A stretch of 64,000 bases of DNA from Helianthus annuus (Eukaryota; Streptophyta; Magnoliopsida; Asterales; Asteraceae), in assembly GCF_002127325.2 (NCBI RefSeq), contig NC_035448.2, positions 119,058,538-119,122,537 of the forward strand, given 5' to 3'. The notes beneath the pieces were generated by a model. The model saw only the letters and a list, made by a program, of their open reading frames with translations. It was not told the origin of the DNA and searched no databases. How positions within the stretch are numbered: position 1 is the stretch's first letter; every line of letters starts with the position of its first letter. Both the position numbers and the translations under genes were made by a program. Below, in pieces: positions 32,090 through 42,508 of this stretch.

Positions 32090-33319
32090 TGTTCATGAGA
32101 TAAGGGGGTTAACCTGTGAGACCTCCAACCGTGGGATGATATCTCCTACTCCTCCCGCTTAATCCATGTCCTCGTCTTCATCATCATCACCTCCTCCATG
32201 GCCTACCATATACTACCGGATGTTTCCAATGTCATCCTGTATGTCGGAGATGTTTCTCTCTATTGCTCCGACCCGGGTGTATGTGTTACTAGCCATGTTG
32301 TAGGTGTTCCTAGTACACATGAGGTTTTCCTACAATAAATCATGTAAGCTTTGAAAGTTAGGAAAACTGCCTCCTTGTGAGGAGGATTGACCCGGATCAC
32401 CATGGTGCTGGTAATGGTACTGAGGAGGATGATGGATGTGTGGGGCGTGTAAGACGAGTGCCTCTTCCGGCTTCCAAGCATGCACTTGAACTCTTTAAAA
32501 GCTGATCGTCCCGTCATCTGCTTCATAAATCAAGTTCATGGAGCGGCAAATGACCATGTCCACTCTCCCCGACCATGGGCTCTTTTGGAAAGACCTCGGC
32601 ATCCTATCAACAAAGTGTTTGAAAAGGCGGTAAATCCACCCTCCAAAGAAGATAGGAGTTGGGGGAGTAGCAAGTTGGTTCCAGTGCATGTTTCAGAGTA
32701 GTAGGTATGGAACATCAAGGTTGGTACGGGTGTGGATGCAATGGAGGACTAGCAGATCGCGTAACCCTACAACGCCGCTGCTGTCATGCCTCTGACTAAG
32801 AGAGTAGGTAAGGACCCTATGGATGTAGCGGTAAAGAGGGTCTCTCAGCTATGTGCTCTTAGTTTGGCTCAGATTATAGTTTCCATATCCTATTTGAGCC
32901 CAAGCAGCTTGGCGTTGATTTGGTGGGATCTCACGTAGACCGCCGGTGTTTTCTTCATCCCCAACATCTTCCTCCGCGTACAGCCCAACTATTGCCCCAA
33001 ACTGTGCTATCGAGATTGAGTACACAGTCCCCCCACAACGGAATTCTACCCCATCATTATCAAATGGATTGGCTCTCGTCTTGAAAGCGAACGTGCTGTA
33101 GAATTCCATGTTGTATTCATGGACTGAGCGAAGCCGAGTGCACAGGGCGGCTCTTAGTGGGCCGGTGACAATGTTGTTAAATCGGTCTAGCTGGTTCACT
33201 GTTCCTAGAAGATCCATGCATACTTGTCGTGGGTACTCCTCCGGCCTAGTTCTTAGCACATTGTATCTTGCTTTAGCATCCAACTCATTTGCATTGAATC
33301 GGGTGAATTTCTTGGCCAT
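32090..33319 (-). pseudogene. Athila ORF-1-like protein of Ath2
   Basis: The minus-strand frame starts MAKKFTRFNANELDAKARYN at 33319 and contains RFNNIVTGPLRAAL, YSTFAF and FRCGGTVYSISIAQFGAIVGL, typical of the Arabidopsis-retrotransposon ORF-1 family found in Athila elements. It stops at 32849, but homologous sequence continues with further stops to about 32090 (VPYLLL, HWNQLATPPTPIFFGGWIYRLF, FVDRMP). Its place between integrase and the 3' LTR is where env-like genes occur in other Ty3 elements; its function is not known. It is inactivated here. Confidence 0.78.
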
Positions 33320-34138
33320 TTGAAAGGAAACACCAAAACATTAGCAAGAAACAGTGAAAAATTCGGAGAAAACTGAAAACAGTCGACTGAACACGCCCCC
33401 GTGTTCAGTGGACACGCCCCGAGTTTGCCAGAATTCGGCTGGATACGCCCCCGTGCTCAGCGAGCACGACCCCGTGTCCAGACGTCTATTTTCCAAAAAT
33501 CCCATTTTTCGACCCGGTCCCGACAACTAGAAAATTTTTGGTCCAGTAGGGGCGGTTTTCCCTGAAAATGAAACCCCAAGTGCCGTTTTTCTCAAAATAA
33601 ACCGTTTACCCCTTCAATTTTATCTTTTTCGGTTCAAAAACAAGGGTTTGGGGGTTTTTGTGAGAAATCGGGCAAATCTTCAAACAATACAAGTTGATTT
33701 ACTTCCTATAACATGTATCTAAACTAATGCTAACAGATTTATGCAAAAATTTGAGGTTCGATCCGGTTCAAGTTGAAGAACCTTAGATTTTTCCCCAAAT
33801 CTTAATGTTAAACTACATGCAAATGCATAATCTAACTACTGATGATGTTAGAATCATACCTTGATGTTGTTAGAAATAGTGGAGACGTCGAAATCTTGCA
33901 GAAAAATCGCCTGAACCAGAGAGTTTTCGGGGAAACGGGGCGTGTGGAATGAAGAAACTGTTTTGAAAAAGGGGTTTTATCCCGACAGTTGCGCGGACAC
34001 GGCCCCGTGGGCGGGCAAAAACCTCCTTTTTTAGGTGCTCGTGTGAGTGCCCTGCTTCCCAAAAACTTGGTTAGAACACTTACCGATTTAGATGTCAACC
34101 AACTTGTTCGTAACTTACCAGGTATGATGTCGATGCTT
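33320..34138 (-). mobile_element. Spacer between Ath2 ORF-1 and integrase
   Basis: No convincing coding frame in about 820 bp. It contains CACGCCCCCGTG-type palindromes at 33390-33480 and 33996-34010, so the motif family extends outside the LTR. Confidence 0.6.
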
Positions 34139-35500
34139 TCATTCTTCGACCGTTTGAAGCGAGATTTCTACCTCCTCATCCTCAATGAATCCTTGATAGA
34201 GCTTCAGCCGTTGGCCATTGACTTTGAATGGAATTCCATTCCGAGATTTAATTTCTACTGCACCGTGTGGGAAGATATGGGTGACGGAAAAATGTCCTGA
34301 CCACCTAGACTTTAATTTACCAGGAAATAACCGTAGTCGTGAATTAAACAATAGAACTTGATCTCCTACTCGAAATTCATTAGGTTTAATGTGTTTATCA
34401 AGCAAGTTTTTCATTCTTTCCTTATAAATTTCGGAGTTAGAGTATGCATAATTCCTTAATTCGTCTAATTCATTTAATTGGCAAAATTGATTTTTATCGG
34501 CAAATTCTAAATCTAAGTTTACATTTTTAATTGCCCAGTAGGCCTTGTGTGCAATTTCTACTGGCAAATGACAGCTTTTTCCATAGACTAGCATATATGG
34601 GGTTGTGCCTGTTGTTGTTTTATAAGCAGTTCGAAAAGCCCATAAAGCATCCTCTAATTTATCGGCTCATTCCTTTTTATTTAACCCTACGGTTTTTTCA
34701 AGTATTCATTTTAAACCTCTATTAGTCACTTCGGCTTGTTCGTTTGTTTGAGGGTGATATGCTGTTGAGACCCGGTGATAGACCCCATATTTTGTTAAAA
34801 TTTTTTCAAGTTGATGGTTACAAAAATGGGTACCTCTATCACTTATTAATGCTTTAGGTGTTCCAAAACGAGAGAATATTTTTTTCAGAAATCTTACCAC
34901 GACTCTTACATCATTTGTTGGAAGTGCCTCGGCCTCAGCCCATTTAGACAAGTAATCTACTGCCACAAGTATATATTTGTTTCCTTTTGACGGTGGGAAA
35001 TGTCCCATAAAGTCGAGTCCCCACACATCAAAAATTTCACAAACAAGAATGCCATTTTGTGGCATTTCGTTTTTGGAAGAAATATTACCTGTTCTTTGGC
35101 AAGCGTCACATGTCTTGACAAGACTTTGGGCGTCTTTGTAAATGGTTGGCCAATAAAATCCTGAATCAAATGCCTTTCTTGCGGTACTAGCGGCACCATG
35201 ATGTCCTCCGTATGGTCCTTCATGACAATGGCGGAGAATTCTCCTTGCTTCACTACCATGTATGCATCGGCGGATGAGTTGATCGGTACACATTTTGAAA
35301 AGGTAAGGATCTCCCCAAAAATAATGCTTCACATCGGCAAAGAATTTCTTTATTTGATGATGTGGCCACCCTTTCGCGACTATACCGCTAGCTAGATAGT
35401 TAGCATAGTCGGCGTACCATGGTTCTTCTCGGTATTCCACCATTTCCAAGGACTCCATTGGGAACTTTTCATTGATTTGCTCATCCCCGGTTGCCTCCAA
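34139..35500 (-). pseudogene. pol: Ath2 integrase
   Basis: The frame 35500-34706 has the HHCC zinc finger (H-X3-H ... TCDACQRTG), then the catalytic core: [12 protein letters not shown] (first Asp), [10 protein letters not shown] (second Asp) and [13 protein letters not shown] (Glu). It stops at TGA 34706-34708 after NRGLK, probably CGA to TGA. A second stop follows near 34668. The frame 34594-34139 continues with [14 protein letters not shown] and the C-terminal [21 protein letters not shown]. It follows RNase H directly, as in Athila Pol. Confidence 0.9.
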
Positions 35501-35514
35501 AGCTGGGTCTTCTA

Positions 35515-36499
35515 AGCGCGAAAGATGATCTGCTGCGGTGTTTTATGCTCCTCTTTTGTCTTTGATTTCAATGTCAAATTCTTGGAGGAGTAGAATCCAC
35601 TGAATCAAATGTGGTTTAGCGTCCTGTTTCTTGAAGAGATATCGAATGGCTGCATGATCTGTATAGACTATTGTTTTAGAAAGAACAAGATAAGAACGAA
35701 ATTTATCAAAAGCAAATACCACGGCTAGTAACTCTTTTTCTGTTGTTGTGTAATTTTCTTGTGCATCGTTAAGTGTTTTACTAGCATAATAAATTGGGTG
35801 AAAATGCTTATCTTTTCTTTGTCCCAAGACGGCTCCAACTGCAAAGTCACTTGCATCACACATGATCTCAAAAGGTAATTTCCAATCAGGCGCTATCATG
35901 ATAGGTGTATTGACTAGCATTTCTTTTAGTGATAGAAACGCTGGATTGCAATCCTTGTCAAAGATGAAAGGGGCATCTTTTTCAAGTAATTTTGTCAGAG
36001 GCCTTGAGATTTTAGAAAAGTCTTTGATAAATCGCCTATAGAATCCGGCATGCCCTAAGAAACTTCTGATAGCTCTAACGGAGGATGGGGGTGGTAATCG
36101 AGAAATAGTGTCTATTTTGGCTAGATTAACCTCCATTCCCTCGCTTGAGATTTTGTGACCGAGTACTATTCCCTCTGTTACCATGAAATGACATTTTTCC
36201 CAGTTAAGGGCGAGGTTGGTTTCCTCACATCGGGATAGCATTCGTTCAAGGTTATCGAGGCATTGGTCGTATGAATCTCCAAAGATAGAAAAGTCATCCA
36301 TGAAGACTTCCATTGTCTTTTCTATCATGTCATGGAAGATGGCCACCATGCAACGCTGGAAGGTTGCGGGGGCATTACATAGACCAAATGGCATGCGTCG
36401 ATAAGCAAAAGTTCCATATGACATGTGAATGTTGTCTTTTCTTGGTCTTCGGGTGCTATCGGGATTTGAAAGTAACCTGAAAAACCATCTAAGAAACAA
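35515..36499 (-). pseudogene. pol: Ath2 reverse transcriptase C-terminal half and RNase H
   Basis: The frame includes [20 protein letters not shown], the catalytic [26 protein letters not shown] and [17 protein letters not shown]. RNase H follows with [20 protein letters not shown] and [11 protein letters not shown], ending KDKRGA at a TAA. The next in-frame codons ([12 protein letters not shown]) are normal Athila sequence, so that TAA is a mutation. A one-base deletion near 36425 separates this frame from the RT N-terminal half. Confidence 0.9.
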
Positions 36500-36922
36500 T
36501 AAAATTTATAACCGGATAATCTTTCTAATATTTGATCAATGAAGGGTAAAGGAAAGTGGTATTTCCTTGTTGCTTCATTTAATCGCCTATAGTCTATACA
36601 TACTCTCCATCCTGTGACGGTTCTCGTTGGTATTAGTTCATTTTTCTCATTAGTTATTACCGTCATATCTCCTTTCTTTGGAACTACTTGGACGGGACTT
36701 ACCCAAGGACTATCAAAAATTGGGTAGATAAGTCCGGCGTCAAGTAATTTGATGACTTCATTTTTAACCACTTCTTGGAAATTTGGATTTACTCTATTTT
36801 GTGGTTGTATTAGCGATTTATAGTCATCATTCATTAAAATTTTGTGCGTGCACATGGAAGGACTTATTCCTTTAATATCTACAAGTTTCTAAGCGATCGC
36901 ATTTTTGTGTTTTTTCAAAAGC
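36425..36922 (-). pseudogene. pol: Ath2 reverse transcriptase N-terminal half
   Basis: The frame from 36855 has THKILMNDDYKSLIQPQNR, VIKLLDAGLIYPIFDSPWV, VVPKKGDMTVITNEKNELIP, GWRVCIDYRRLNEATRK and [21 protein letters not shown]. It then leaves frame at a one-base deletion within the TFTCPYGTF region. The upstream part to 36922 is degenerate. Confidence 0.88.
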
Positions 36923-37740
36923 TTAATTAATTTTTCTTTTTTCTAAACTACTTAATTTTGATGAAATAATTACAGGTGACTTACCATCTTTGTCTAGAAA
37001 AGCATATTCCAAACCTTTTGGGAGTTCTTTGAGCTCAAGAGGTGGGTCTTTAAGAGACTCCTTATTTGGTTGCTCATTTTGATCAAGAACTTTAAAAGTT
37101 TGTTCTATGGCGACCTCTTCTTCGACAAAGTGGTTAATTTCTTCTCTTGTATCGGGTGGTTCATCTTCAATCTTCAATTAGGGGGTCATTATTGCCGAAT
37201 GGATATTTCATTAAACGTTCAAGATCGACACTTCTTTTAAATGCCCCTAGTTGAATAGATAGATTAATGTACTTCCGGTTTTTCAAAGCTTCGTGGGTTT
37301 TTACAAAAGGTCGTCCCAACACTAGAGGAGCGTCATCAAGGATGACAAAGCTGGTTGGGATTACCATTTGATTTCTTTGGACCAAGACATCCTCAACTAT
37401 ACCGATTGATTTTATTACTTTCCGATTGGATAGAAAAATGGGTATTTGAAGTGGAGAAAAATCACTAATACATTAATTTTTCGAAAATGTAGTTTGGCAT
37501 TATATTAACACAAAGATCTTTATCAATTGTGACATTACTAATAAAGGAGTTTTGAAAAAAAAACATGGAACCGGTGTAATGTTAATTTCAAATGGGTCTT
37601 CTTTTATTAGCGAAGTATGATCATTTGTTAACATAATGCTTACTGTTTTGTCGATTTTAGTGTTAGTGTTCAACTCTTTTAAAAACTTAGCATGAGTGGA
37701 TACTAAACAATGATTTTCGAAAGAAGGTGACATAGATTAA
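36923..37740 (-). pseudogene. pol: Ath2 protease and protease-RT linker
   Basis: Frames give SFVILDDAPLVLGRPFVKT (end of the retropepsin-like domain, 37385-37167) and PPLELKELPKGLEYAFLDKDG (the linker before RT, 37177-36923). Upstream to 37740 the sequence is gag tail/protease start with stops. The catalytic Asp region is not clearly readable. Confidence 0.7.
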
Positions 37741-38304
37741 TTTCTTTAAAATTAGACTCTTTTTGAATTTTAACGTTATCGGACTCACCCTTATCGTTGT
37801 TTAACTCATGTGTCGGTTTTTCACTTACTTGTTCTTCCATTTTTACATTTTCAACTATCTCTTTTTTATTTTCTTCTCTTGCGCGGGACTCCTCTTCCCT
37901 TGCGCGGGATTCTTTTATGCATCGTTCGATAGTTTTAATTTTTTCTATTATCCTATCGGCTATGTCGGTGATAGAGTAAGGATCAGGATCCTCAAAGCTT
38001 GAATCCGGATGTTCGATCCTTTGTTCCTCATAATACTCATAGGAAGTAGATGGTTCACACCATTGTTCTTCATTGTAAGTATATGATGGATAAGTGTCGT
38101 AATTCTGTTCTTCATAGTACTCATATGAGGTGGGTTGTACACGCCATGGTTCCTCATAATAAGCATATGAAGGTGGTGACTCATATCTTGGTTCCTCAAA
38201 GTATGAGCATGAAGGTTCATACCTTGGTTCCTCAAAATATGAGTATGAGGGAGAGGGTTCATACCTTAGGTCTTCATACGATGTGTATGAAGTTGATGGA
38301 TCGT
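37741..38304 (-). pseudogene. gag: Ath2 Gag C-terminal tail with Tyr-Glu-rich repeats
   Basis: The minus frame from 38304 gives repeats such as YEPSPSYSYFEEPRYEPS and SYEYYEEQ, about seven units of a Tyr/Glu/Pro motif, then a Lys/Glu-rich helix (RIIEKIKTIERCIKESRARE, with REEESRARE repeated). It is the last part of an Athila-type Gag. It begins abruptly at 38304, next to the LTR of Ath3, so the rest of gag lies outside the window. Confidence 0.65.
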
Positions 38305-39503
38305 TGATGGGCGTTAGGTGTAATATGTTTTAGGTATATATTTTAAGCCTTTTTACACTTTTTAGGCAAGTTTTAAATTTATAAAACACGATATTTACTA
38401 ACACTAAATACACATATGGGCAAGTGCACCAATCGTGGACGTAGTATACTGTTGGTAAGATACCGAGGTTGTCCAAGGACACAAGAGCTTTTAGTACCGG
38501 TTTATCCTCAACGTCTAATCAAATCAAAATATTAGAAAAAGGTTTTTAAACTAAGAAAATAAAACTAACTAAAATGCTGAAAAATAAAATAAAAATAAAA
38601 ACAGATAGACAAGATGAATCACTTGGATCCGACTCGTGTGTAGTGTAACCTTTGATTATTTTCGCACTTTTGCACTTGTTTAAGAGATTATCTTAGTTAT
38701 TGTAGTAGGCCCCTCTTTTGAAGGCGATGTTACCCTCAACCCAGTAGTTTGAGTCAGCAAGGATACAATCCTAAAGGGTCGGATTATTGAAAGATAATTA
38801 ATTAAGTTATTAATGCATAATGTGGTAGGCCCCTCTTTTGAAGGCGACGTTACCCTCGACTAAGTAGTCTGAGTCAGCAGGGATACAGTCCTAAGTAGCC
38901 GGGTTAAAGTTTTAATAGTAGTTTAACTTATGAGGGGATCAAAGAGTTTGGACCCCCGCCATCCAATACCTTTGGGTATTGAAGGAGGACCTACCAAACT
39001 TGATCCAGGTCCTTTGCAGGATCTATACACTGAACAATGGCAAGACTCTTACCAAACCGTTCCCTTAACCCCCGACCAGGTAGCCAACATACCTCTATAT
39101 AGACCGTGGAGATATGAATGGTGAAATTCATTTATTTTATGTAGACAGTAAAATAATGCCAAGACACCACGGGCAAATGATAAGGAAGATTCACCTTCAA
39201 CATAAGAAACTAGTTATTAAAGTCATTAATACATAACCAAATAAAACGTGCGAAAAGATTAAAAATAAAAAGTATTACACAAAATGCTTGTCTTCACCAA
39301 GTGATGTAAGAGACTTAGGCAAACATAGCCTTTGATTGTCAAGAACTCTTACGATCAATCTTGGATCCCGAGACGACTCACACACTCTATGATGGACAAT
39401 GGATGATGGTGGTGGATGATGGTGTTATGGTGGTGGTGGGTGGTGGGTGAAGTGTGAGAGAGGTAGTGTGCCAAGGGATGAGTTGCAAGAGCTCCAAACA
39501 CTC

Positions 39504-39512
39504 CTATTTATA
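39504..39512 (-). promoter_or_regulatory. TATA box of the Ath3 LTR
   Basis: Minus strand TATAAATAG, with the CACGGCCCCGTG cluster (39530-39790, about ten copies) directly upstream. Confidence 0.7.
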
Positions 39513-39529
39513 GGCTGAACTGAAGCTCG

Positions 39530-39790
39530 GGCACGGCCCCGTGTTCGCTGGGCACGGCCCCGTGTCCATCCGAATCTCTCTTTTCATTAATTGCAATTCA
39601 CTATTCCAATAAATGCGCCTGCAGGAAGTTGACCACGCCCCCATGTCCGCTGGGGACGGCCCCGTGTCCGCTGGGCACGGCCCCGTGTCCGCTGGGCACG
39701 GCCCCGTGGTGAGCAGTAGAAGCTTCTATGAGTTTGTCTTTTCTGCTGCTACTTGGGCACGGCCCCGTGCTCACTGAGCACGAGGCGTGT
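39530..39790 (-). promoter_or_regulatory. CACGGCCCCGTG motif cluster, Ath3 LTR
   Basis: The most regular of the three clusters. At 39655-39710 the unit GTCCGCTGGGCACGGCCCC is repeated three times in tandem with almost no change. Confidence 0.78.
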
Positions 39791-40647
39791 TCAGTCTTCT
39801 GTCTTCTTTGTTTTGCTTGGGAAGATAATGTCGGGATGTCGGGCATGCCACTTTTGTTCCTTTTCTTGTAGTTATGTTAGATTTGGCTGTCTTTTTGCTT
39901 CTTTTGTTATTTTGAGCTCATTTAATCCTGAAAATACAAAAGGAAGACAAAAGCACACTTTTTCCAACATTAGTACTAAAAAATGGTTAGTTTTACGCCA
40001 CAATTGATGTAATTTATATGCTGCATTTTGTGCACATCAAATACCCCCACACTTGAATCTTTGTTTGTCCTCAAGCAAAACTCTTTATAATGTGGCTTTA
40101 TTCACTCCCAAATGAAATGGGTAGAAGAGAAGGTTTTTGGGTTTGTCATAGAGTGTCGGGATTTCCAAGATTCTTTATTTAGGTTTTATTTTTATTTATT
40201 TACAATCCTATTCGTCATGATTTATTAAAAACATTTCTTAAGATAAATTACTTATTAGGGCATAACATACCTTTTTAAAATTCCATTTATATACAAGTTC
40301 ACATACCTCACGGGGGATCACTCAACACTAGGCCAAAGGTGTATTTTTAGTGAATCACTCGAGAGCGGCATGGAACTTACTCCTACCATAAGCTTGCCGA
40401 GCAATCAATCCTCCTCCTTTTTAACTATATTCCTTTGTAAATATCAAGAGGACTTTTTGGGTGAAGGGTTAGGCTTGGGCTAAAGGTGGGTGGTTGGGTT
40501 AGTGGTTAGTAAAAGGGCGAAAAGCGTAACAAACGTTGGTTTTTGAAAGACTTTTTTACTTTTCACATTTTTATTTTATTTTGATGAACCATTCTTTTCA
40601 AACAAAGTTATTTTTGATGAACTTGTTTGTTTGTTTGGTTTCATCAA

Positions 40648-40649
<2 letters not shown>

Positions 40650-40714
<65 letters not shown>
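40650..40714. repeat. (TA)n microsatellite at the MULE border
   Basis: About 32 uninterrupted TA repeats between Ath3 sequence and the MULE end. Confidence 0.95.
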
Positions 40715-40718
<4 letters not shown>

Positions 40719-40764
40719 GGGGTTCATGCGAGAACCACCTTTATTGCGAGAACCGCGAGAACCA
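40715..40764 (+). repeat. Candidate left terminal sequence of the MULE
   Basis: GGGTGGGGTTCATGCGAGAACC is followed by two more GCGAGAACC units within 40 bp. It follows the TA run. No matching inverted end is in the window, so the terminal inverted repeat is unproven. Confidence 0.45.
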
Positions 40765-42508
40765 ATGTGAACGGATGGCAATTTTGTAAATAAAAAAAAA
40801 TTAAATTCGCGCTCCCCCGCTACGGACGTCAGCGTTTAATTAAAACATGATCTATAGTACAATTTCAAGTCCAACCAACACAAACTCTCCCAAATCAGAC
40901 GATTTTCCCCCAAAAATCTCACAAAAACATTCCGATATCAATCGCCGATACTCAATATTCAATCGCCGATACTCAATGCCGCTCCCTATTCCAGCAGTTC
41001 ATCAGAAAAATTCGCCATACGATCATCCTATTCAATCGCCGTCCGCACATTAATCGCCGGCTCGAAATTAGGGCAAAAAACGGCCATACCGAATCGATTT
41101 AGGGCAAAAAACGGTAATACTCGGCATATTCGGCGAGGTTTATATATCACGAAGAGCATACGTCGTTGCATAGATTTATGAACTTGAAAGTTCATACAGC
41201 CATGTATGTTCATACTATGTAATATCATACAAAGTTCTTTGTGCTTGTTCATGTATGTGCTTGTTCATATAGATTACAGCCGATTATATAGCCGATTATA
41301 TGTATGTGCTTGTTCATACTTACAGCCGATTATATGTATGTGCTTGTTCATATAGATTACAGCCGATGTAGGTCAATACAATTATGTGTTAGTGATTGAT
41401 TTGGAATGCACATGTGCATAATATTGTTCATGTAAATAAGATTATGTGTTTGTGTTTTGATTTGGAGTGCACATGTGCATAATATTGTTGTATGTATGCA
41501 CATGTGCATATTTATATTACATCCGCATGTAAATACGATTATGTGTTTCTGTTTGTTTTAGAATGCACATGTGCATAATATTGTTGCGATTATATGTTTG
41601 TGTTTGTTTTGGAATGCACATGTGCATAATATTGTTGTATGTATGCACATGTGCATAGTTATATTACATCCGCTCTTTATTGTCTGTCCGAGGTACTGGC
41701 TACTGGGTTTACTGTCTGTGCTTTTGGGATCCGTATTTACTTCCCGAGTTGTTGATCTCCGGGTTAGTCAGCTGCATACATGTAGGGTCTATTGTTAATG
41801 CTGGTAGTTTGCTACATGTTGTGAGTATTATGTTAATGGTGCACCGGATAACAGACCTAGTGTTTGTACGTCTGCAAAGTGTGAGCCTAAAGCATAGTGC
41901 TGAATTTATAATGCTGCCGGATCTTAATATAGCCTCAAAATGCTTGTGTATGGCTGTTAACAGCTGGCCGCATCACTTATTCATTTGGTCCTGCGGTAAA
42001 AGTTCCAGGGGTATTTTGGTTGAAAAGACTGAAGGTTTTAATGTTTGTTCGTGTAGATTACAACCAATGTTGTGCATATGTGTTTGTGTTTGTTTGTTCG
42101 TGTAGTGTGCATATGTGTTTGTGTTTTCTTTGGAATGCACATGTGCATAATGTGATAACTTATGTTTATACCTATGGTTTTGGTTCATATTTATGCTTGA
42201 TTGGTATGCACATGTGCATAACGTGTTAGAATGCACATGTGGATAATGTGATAACTTATGGTTTTACTGATAACTTCTGGTTTTGGTTCATATTTATGAT
42301 TGATTGGTATGCACATGTGCATAACATGATAAAGTATGTTTATAATTTGTAACCGAATTTGTTTTTGTCGGGTCAACGTGTTAACATGTGTATATATTGA
42401 TAAATTGTTTAATAGTTGTATGTATGCACATGTGCATAATTATAGTTGCTTAGTTATAGTTATGCGCGTGTGTTAGTGTTAATATACATTCTCCTTGTAT
42501 GCAGTAAA
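40765..42508 (+). promoter_or_regulatory. MULE 5' region upstream of the Ulp1 gene
   Basis: Gene-free. ATCGCCG repeats occur at 40940-41060, and GCTTGTTCATAT/ACAGCCGATTATAT repeats at 41240-41370. From 41407 to 42690 there are 11 exact TGCACATGTGCA palindromes. A pyrimidine-rich tract ending TGTATGCAG just before the ATG may be a splice acceptor of a 5' untranslated intron. Confidence 0.6.

Larger units (their letters stand above)
21665..38304 (-). mobile_element. Ath2: Athila-like Ty3 retrotransposon, 5' part missing
   Basis: On the minus strand: gag tail (to about 37740), protease, RT-RNase H, integrase, Athila ORF-1 (33319-32090), 3' untranslated region, and 3' LTR 23419-21665. The copia element Cop1 sits inside the 3' untranslated region. 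The 5' LTR, leader and most of gag are not seen, because the third Athila-like element begins at 38305 inside gag. RT, integrase and ORF-1 all carry stops or frameshifts, so the copy is dead. Athila assignment rests on the RT sequence, the primer-binding-site type of its relatives and ORF-1. Confidence 0.85.
38305..40648 (-). mobile_element. Ath3: 3' LTR and 3' untranslated region of a third Athila-like element
   Basis: The LTR 38305-40039 (1735 bp; ends TGATGGGCG / TGCACATCA) is followed to the right by a polypurine tract (plus ATACCCCCAC at 40041) and 3' untranslated sequence to 40648. On the minus strand this is the 3' end of an element whose body would lie to the right. ATCGT (38300-38304) is the possible target duplication. 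The sequence is broken at 40649-40714 by a TA run and the MULE. Confidence 0.72.

Noticed and set aside
40715..40764. Helitron end
   Set aside because: No TC start, CTRR end or hairpin fits, and no Rep/helicase is present; the neighbouring genes are MULE-type.
40847..41053. 68-residue ORF near the MULE left end as a first exon
   Set aside because: No good donor site in frame and a repetitive Arg-Arg-Tyr-Ser product made by ATCGCCG repeats.
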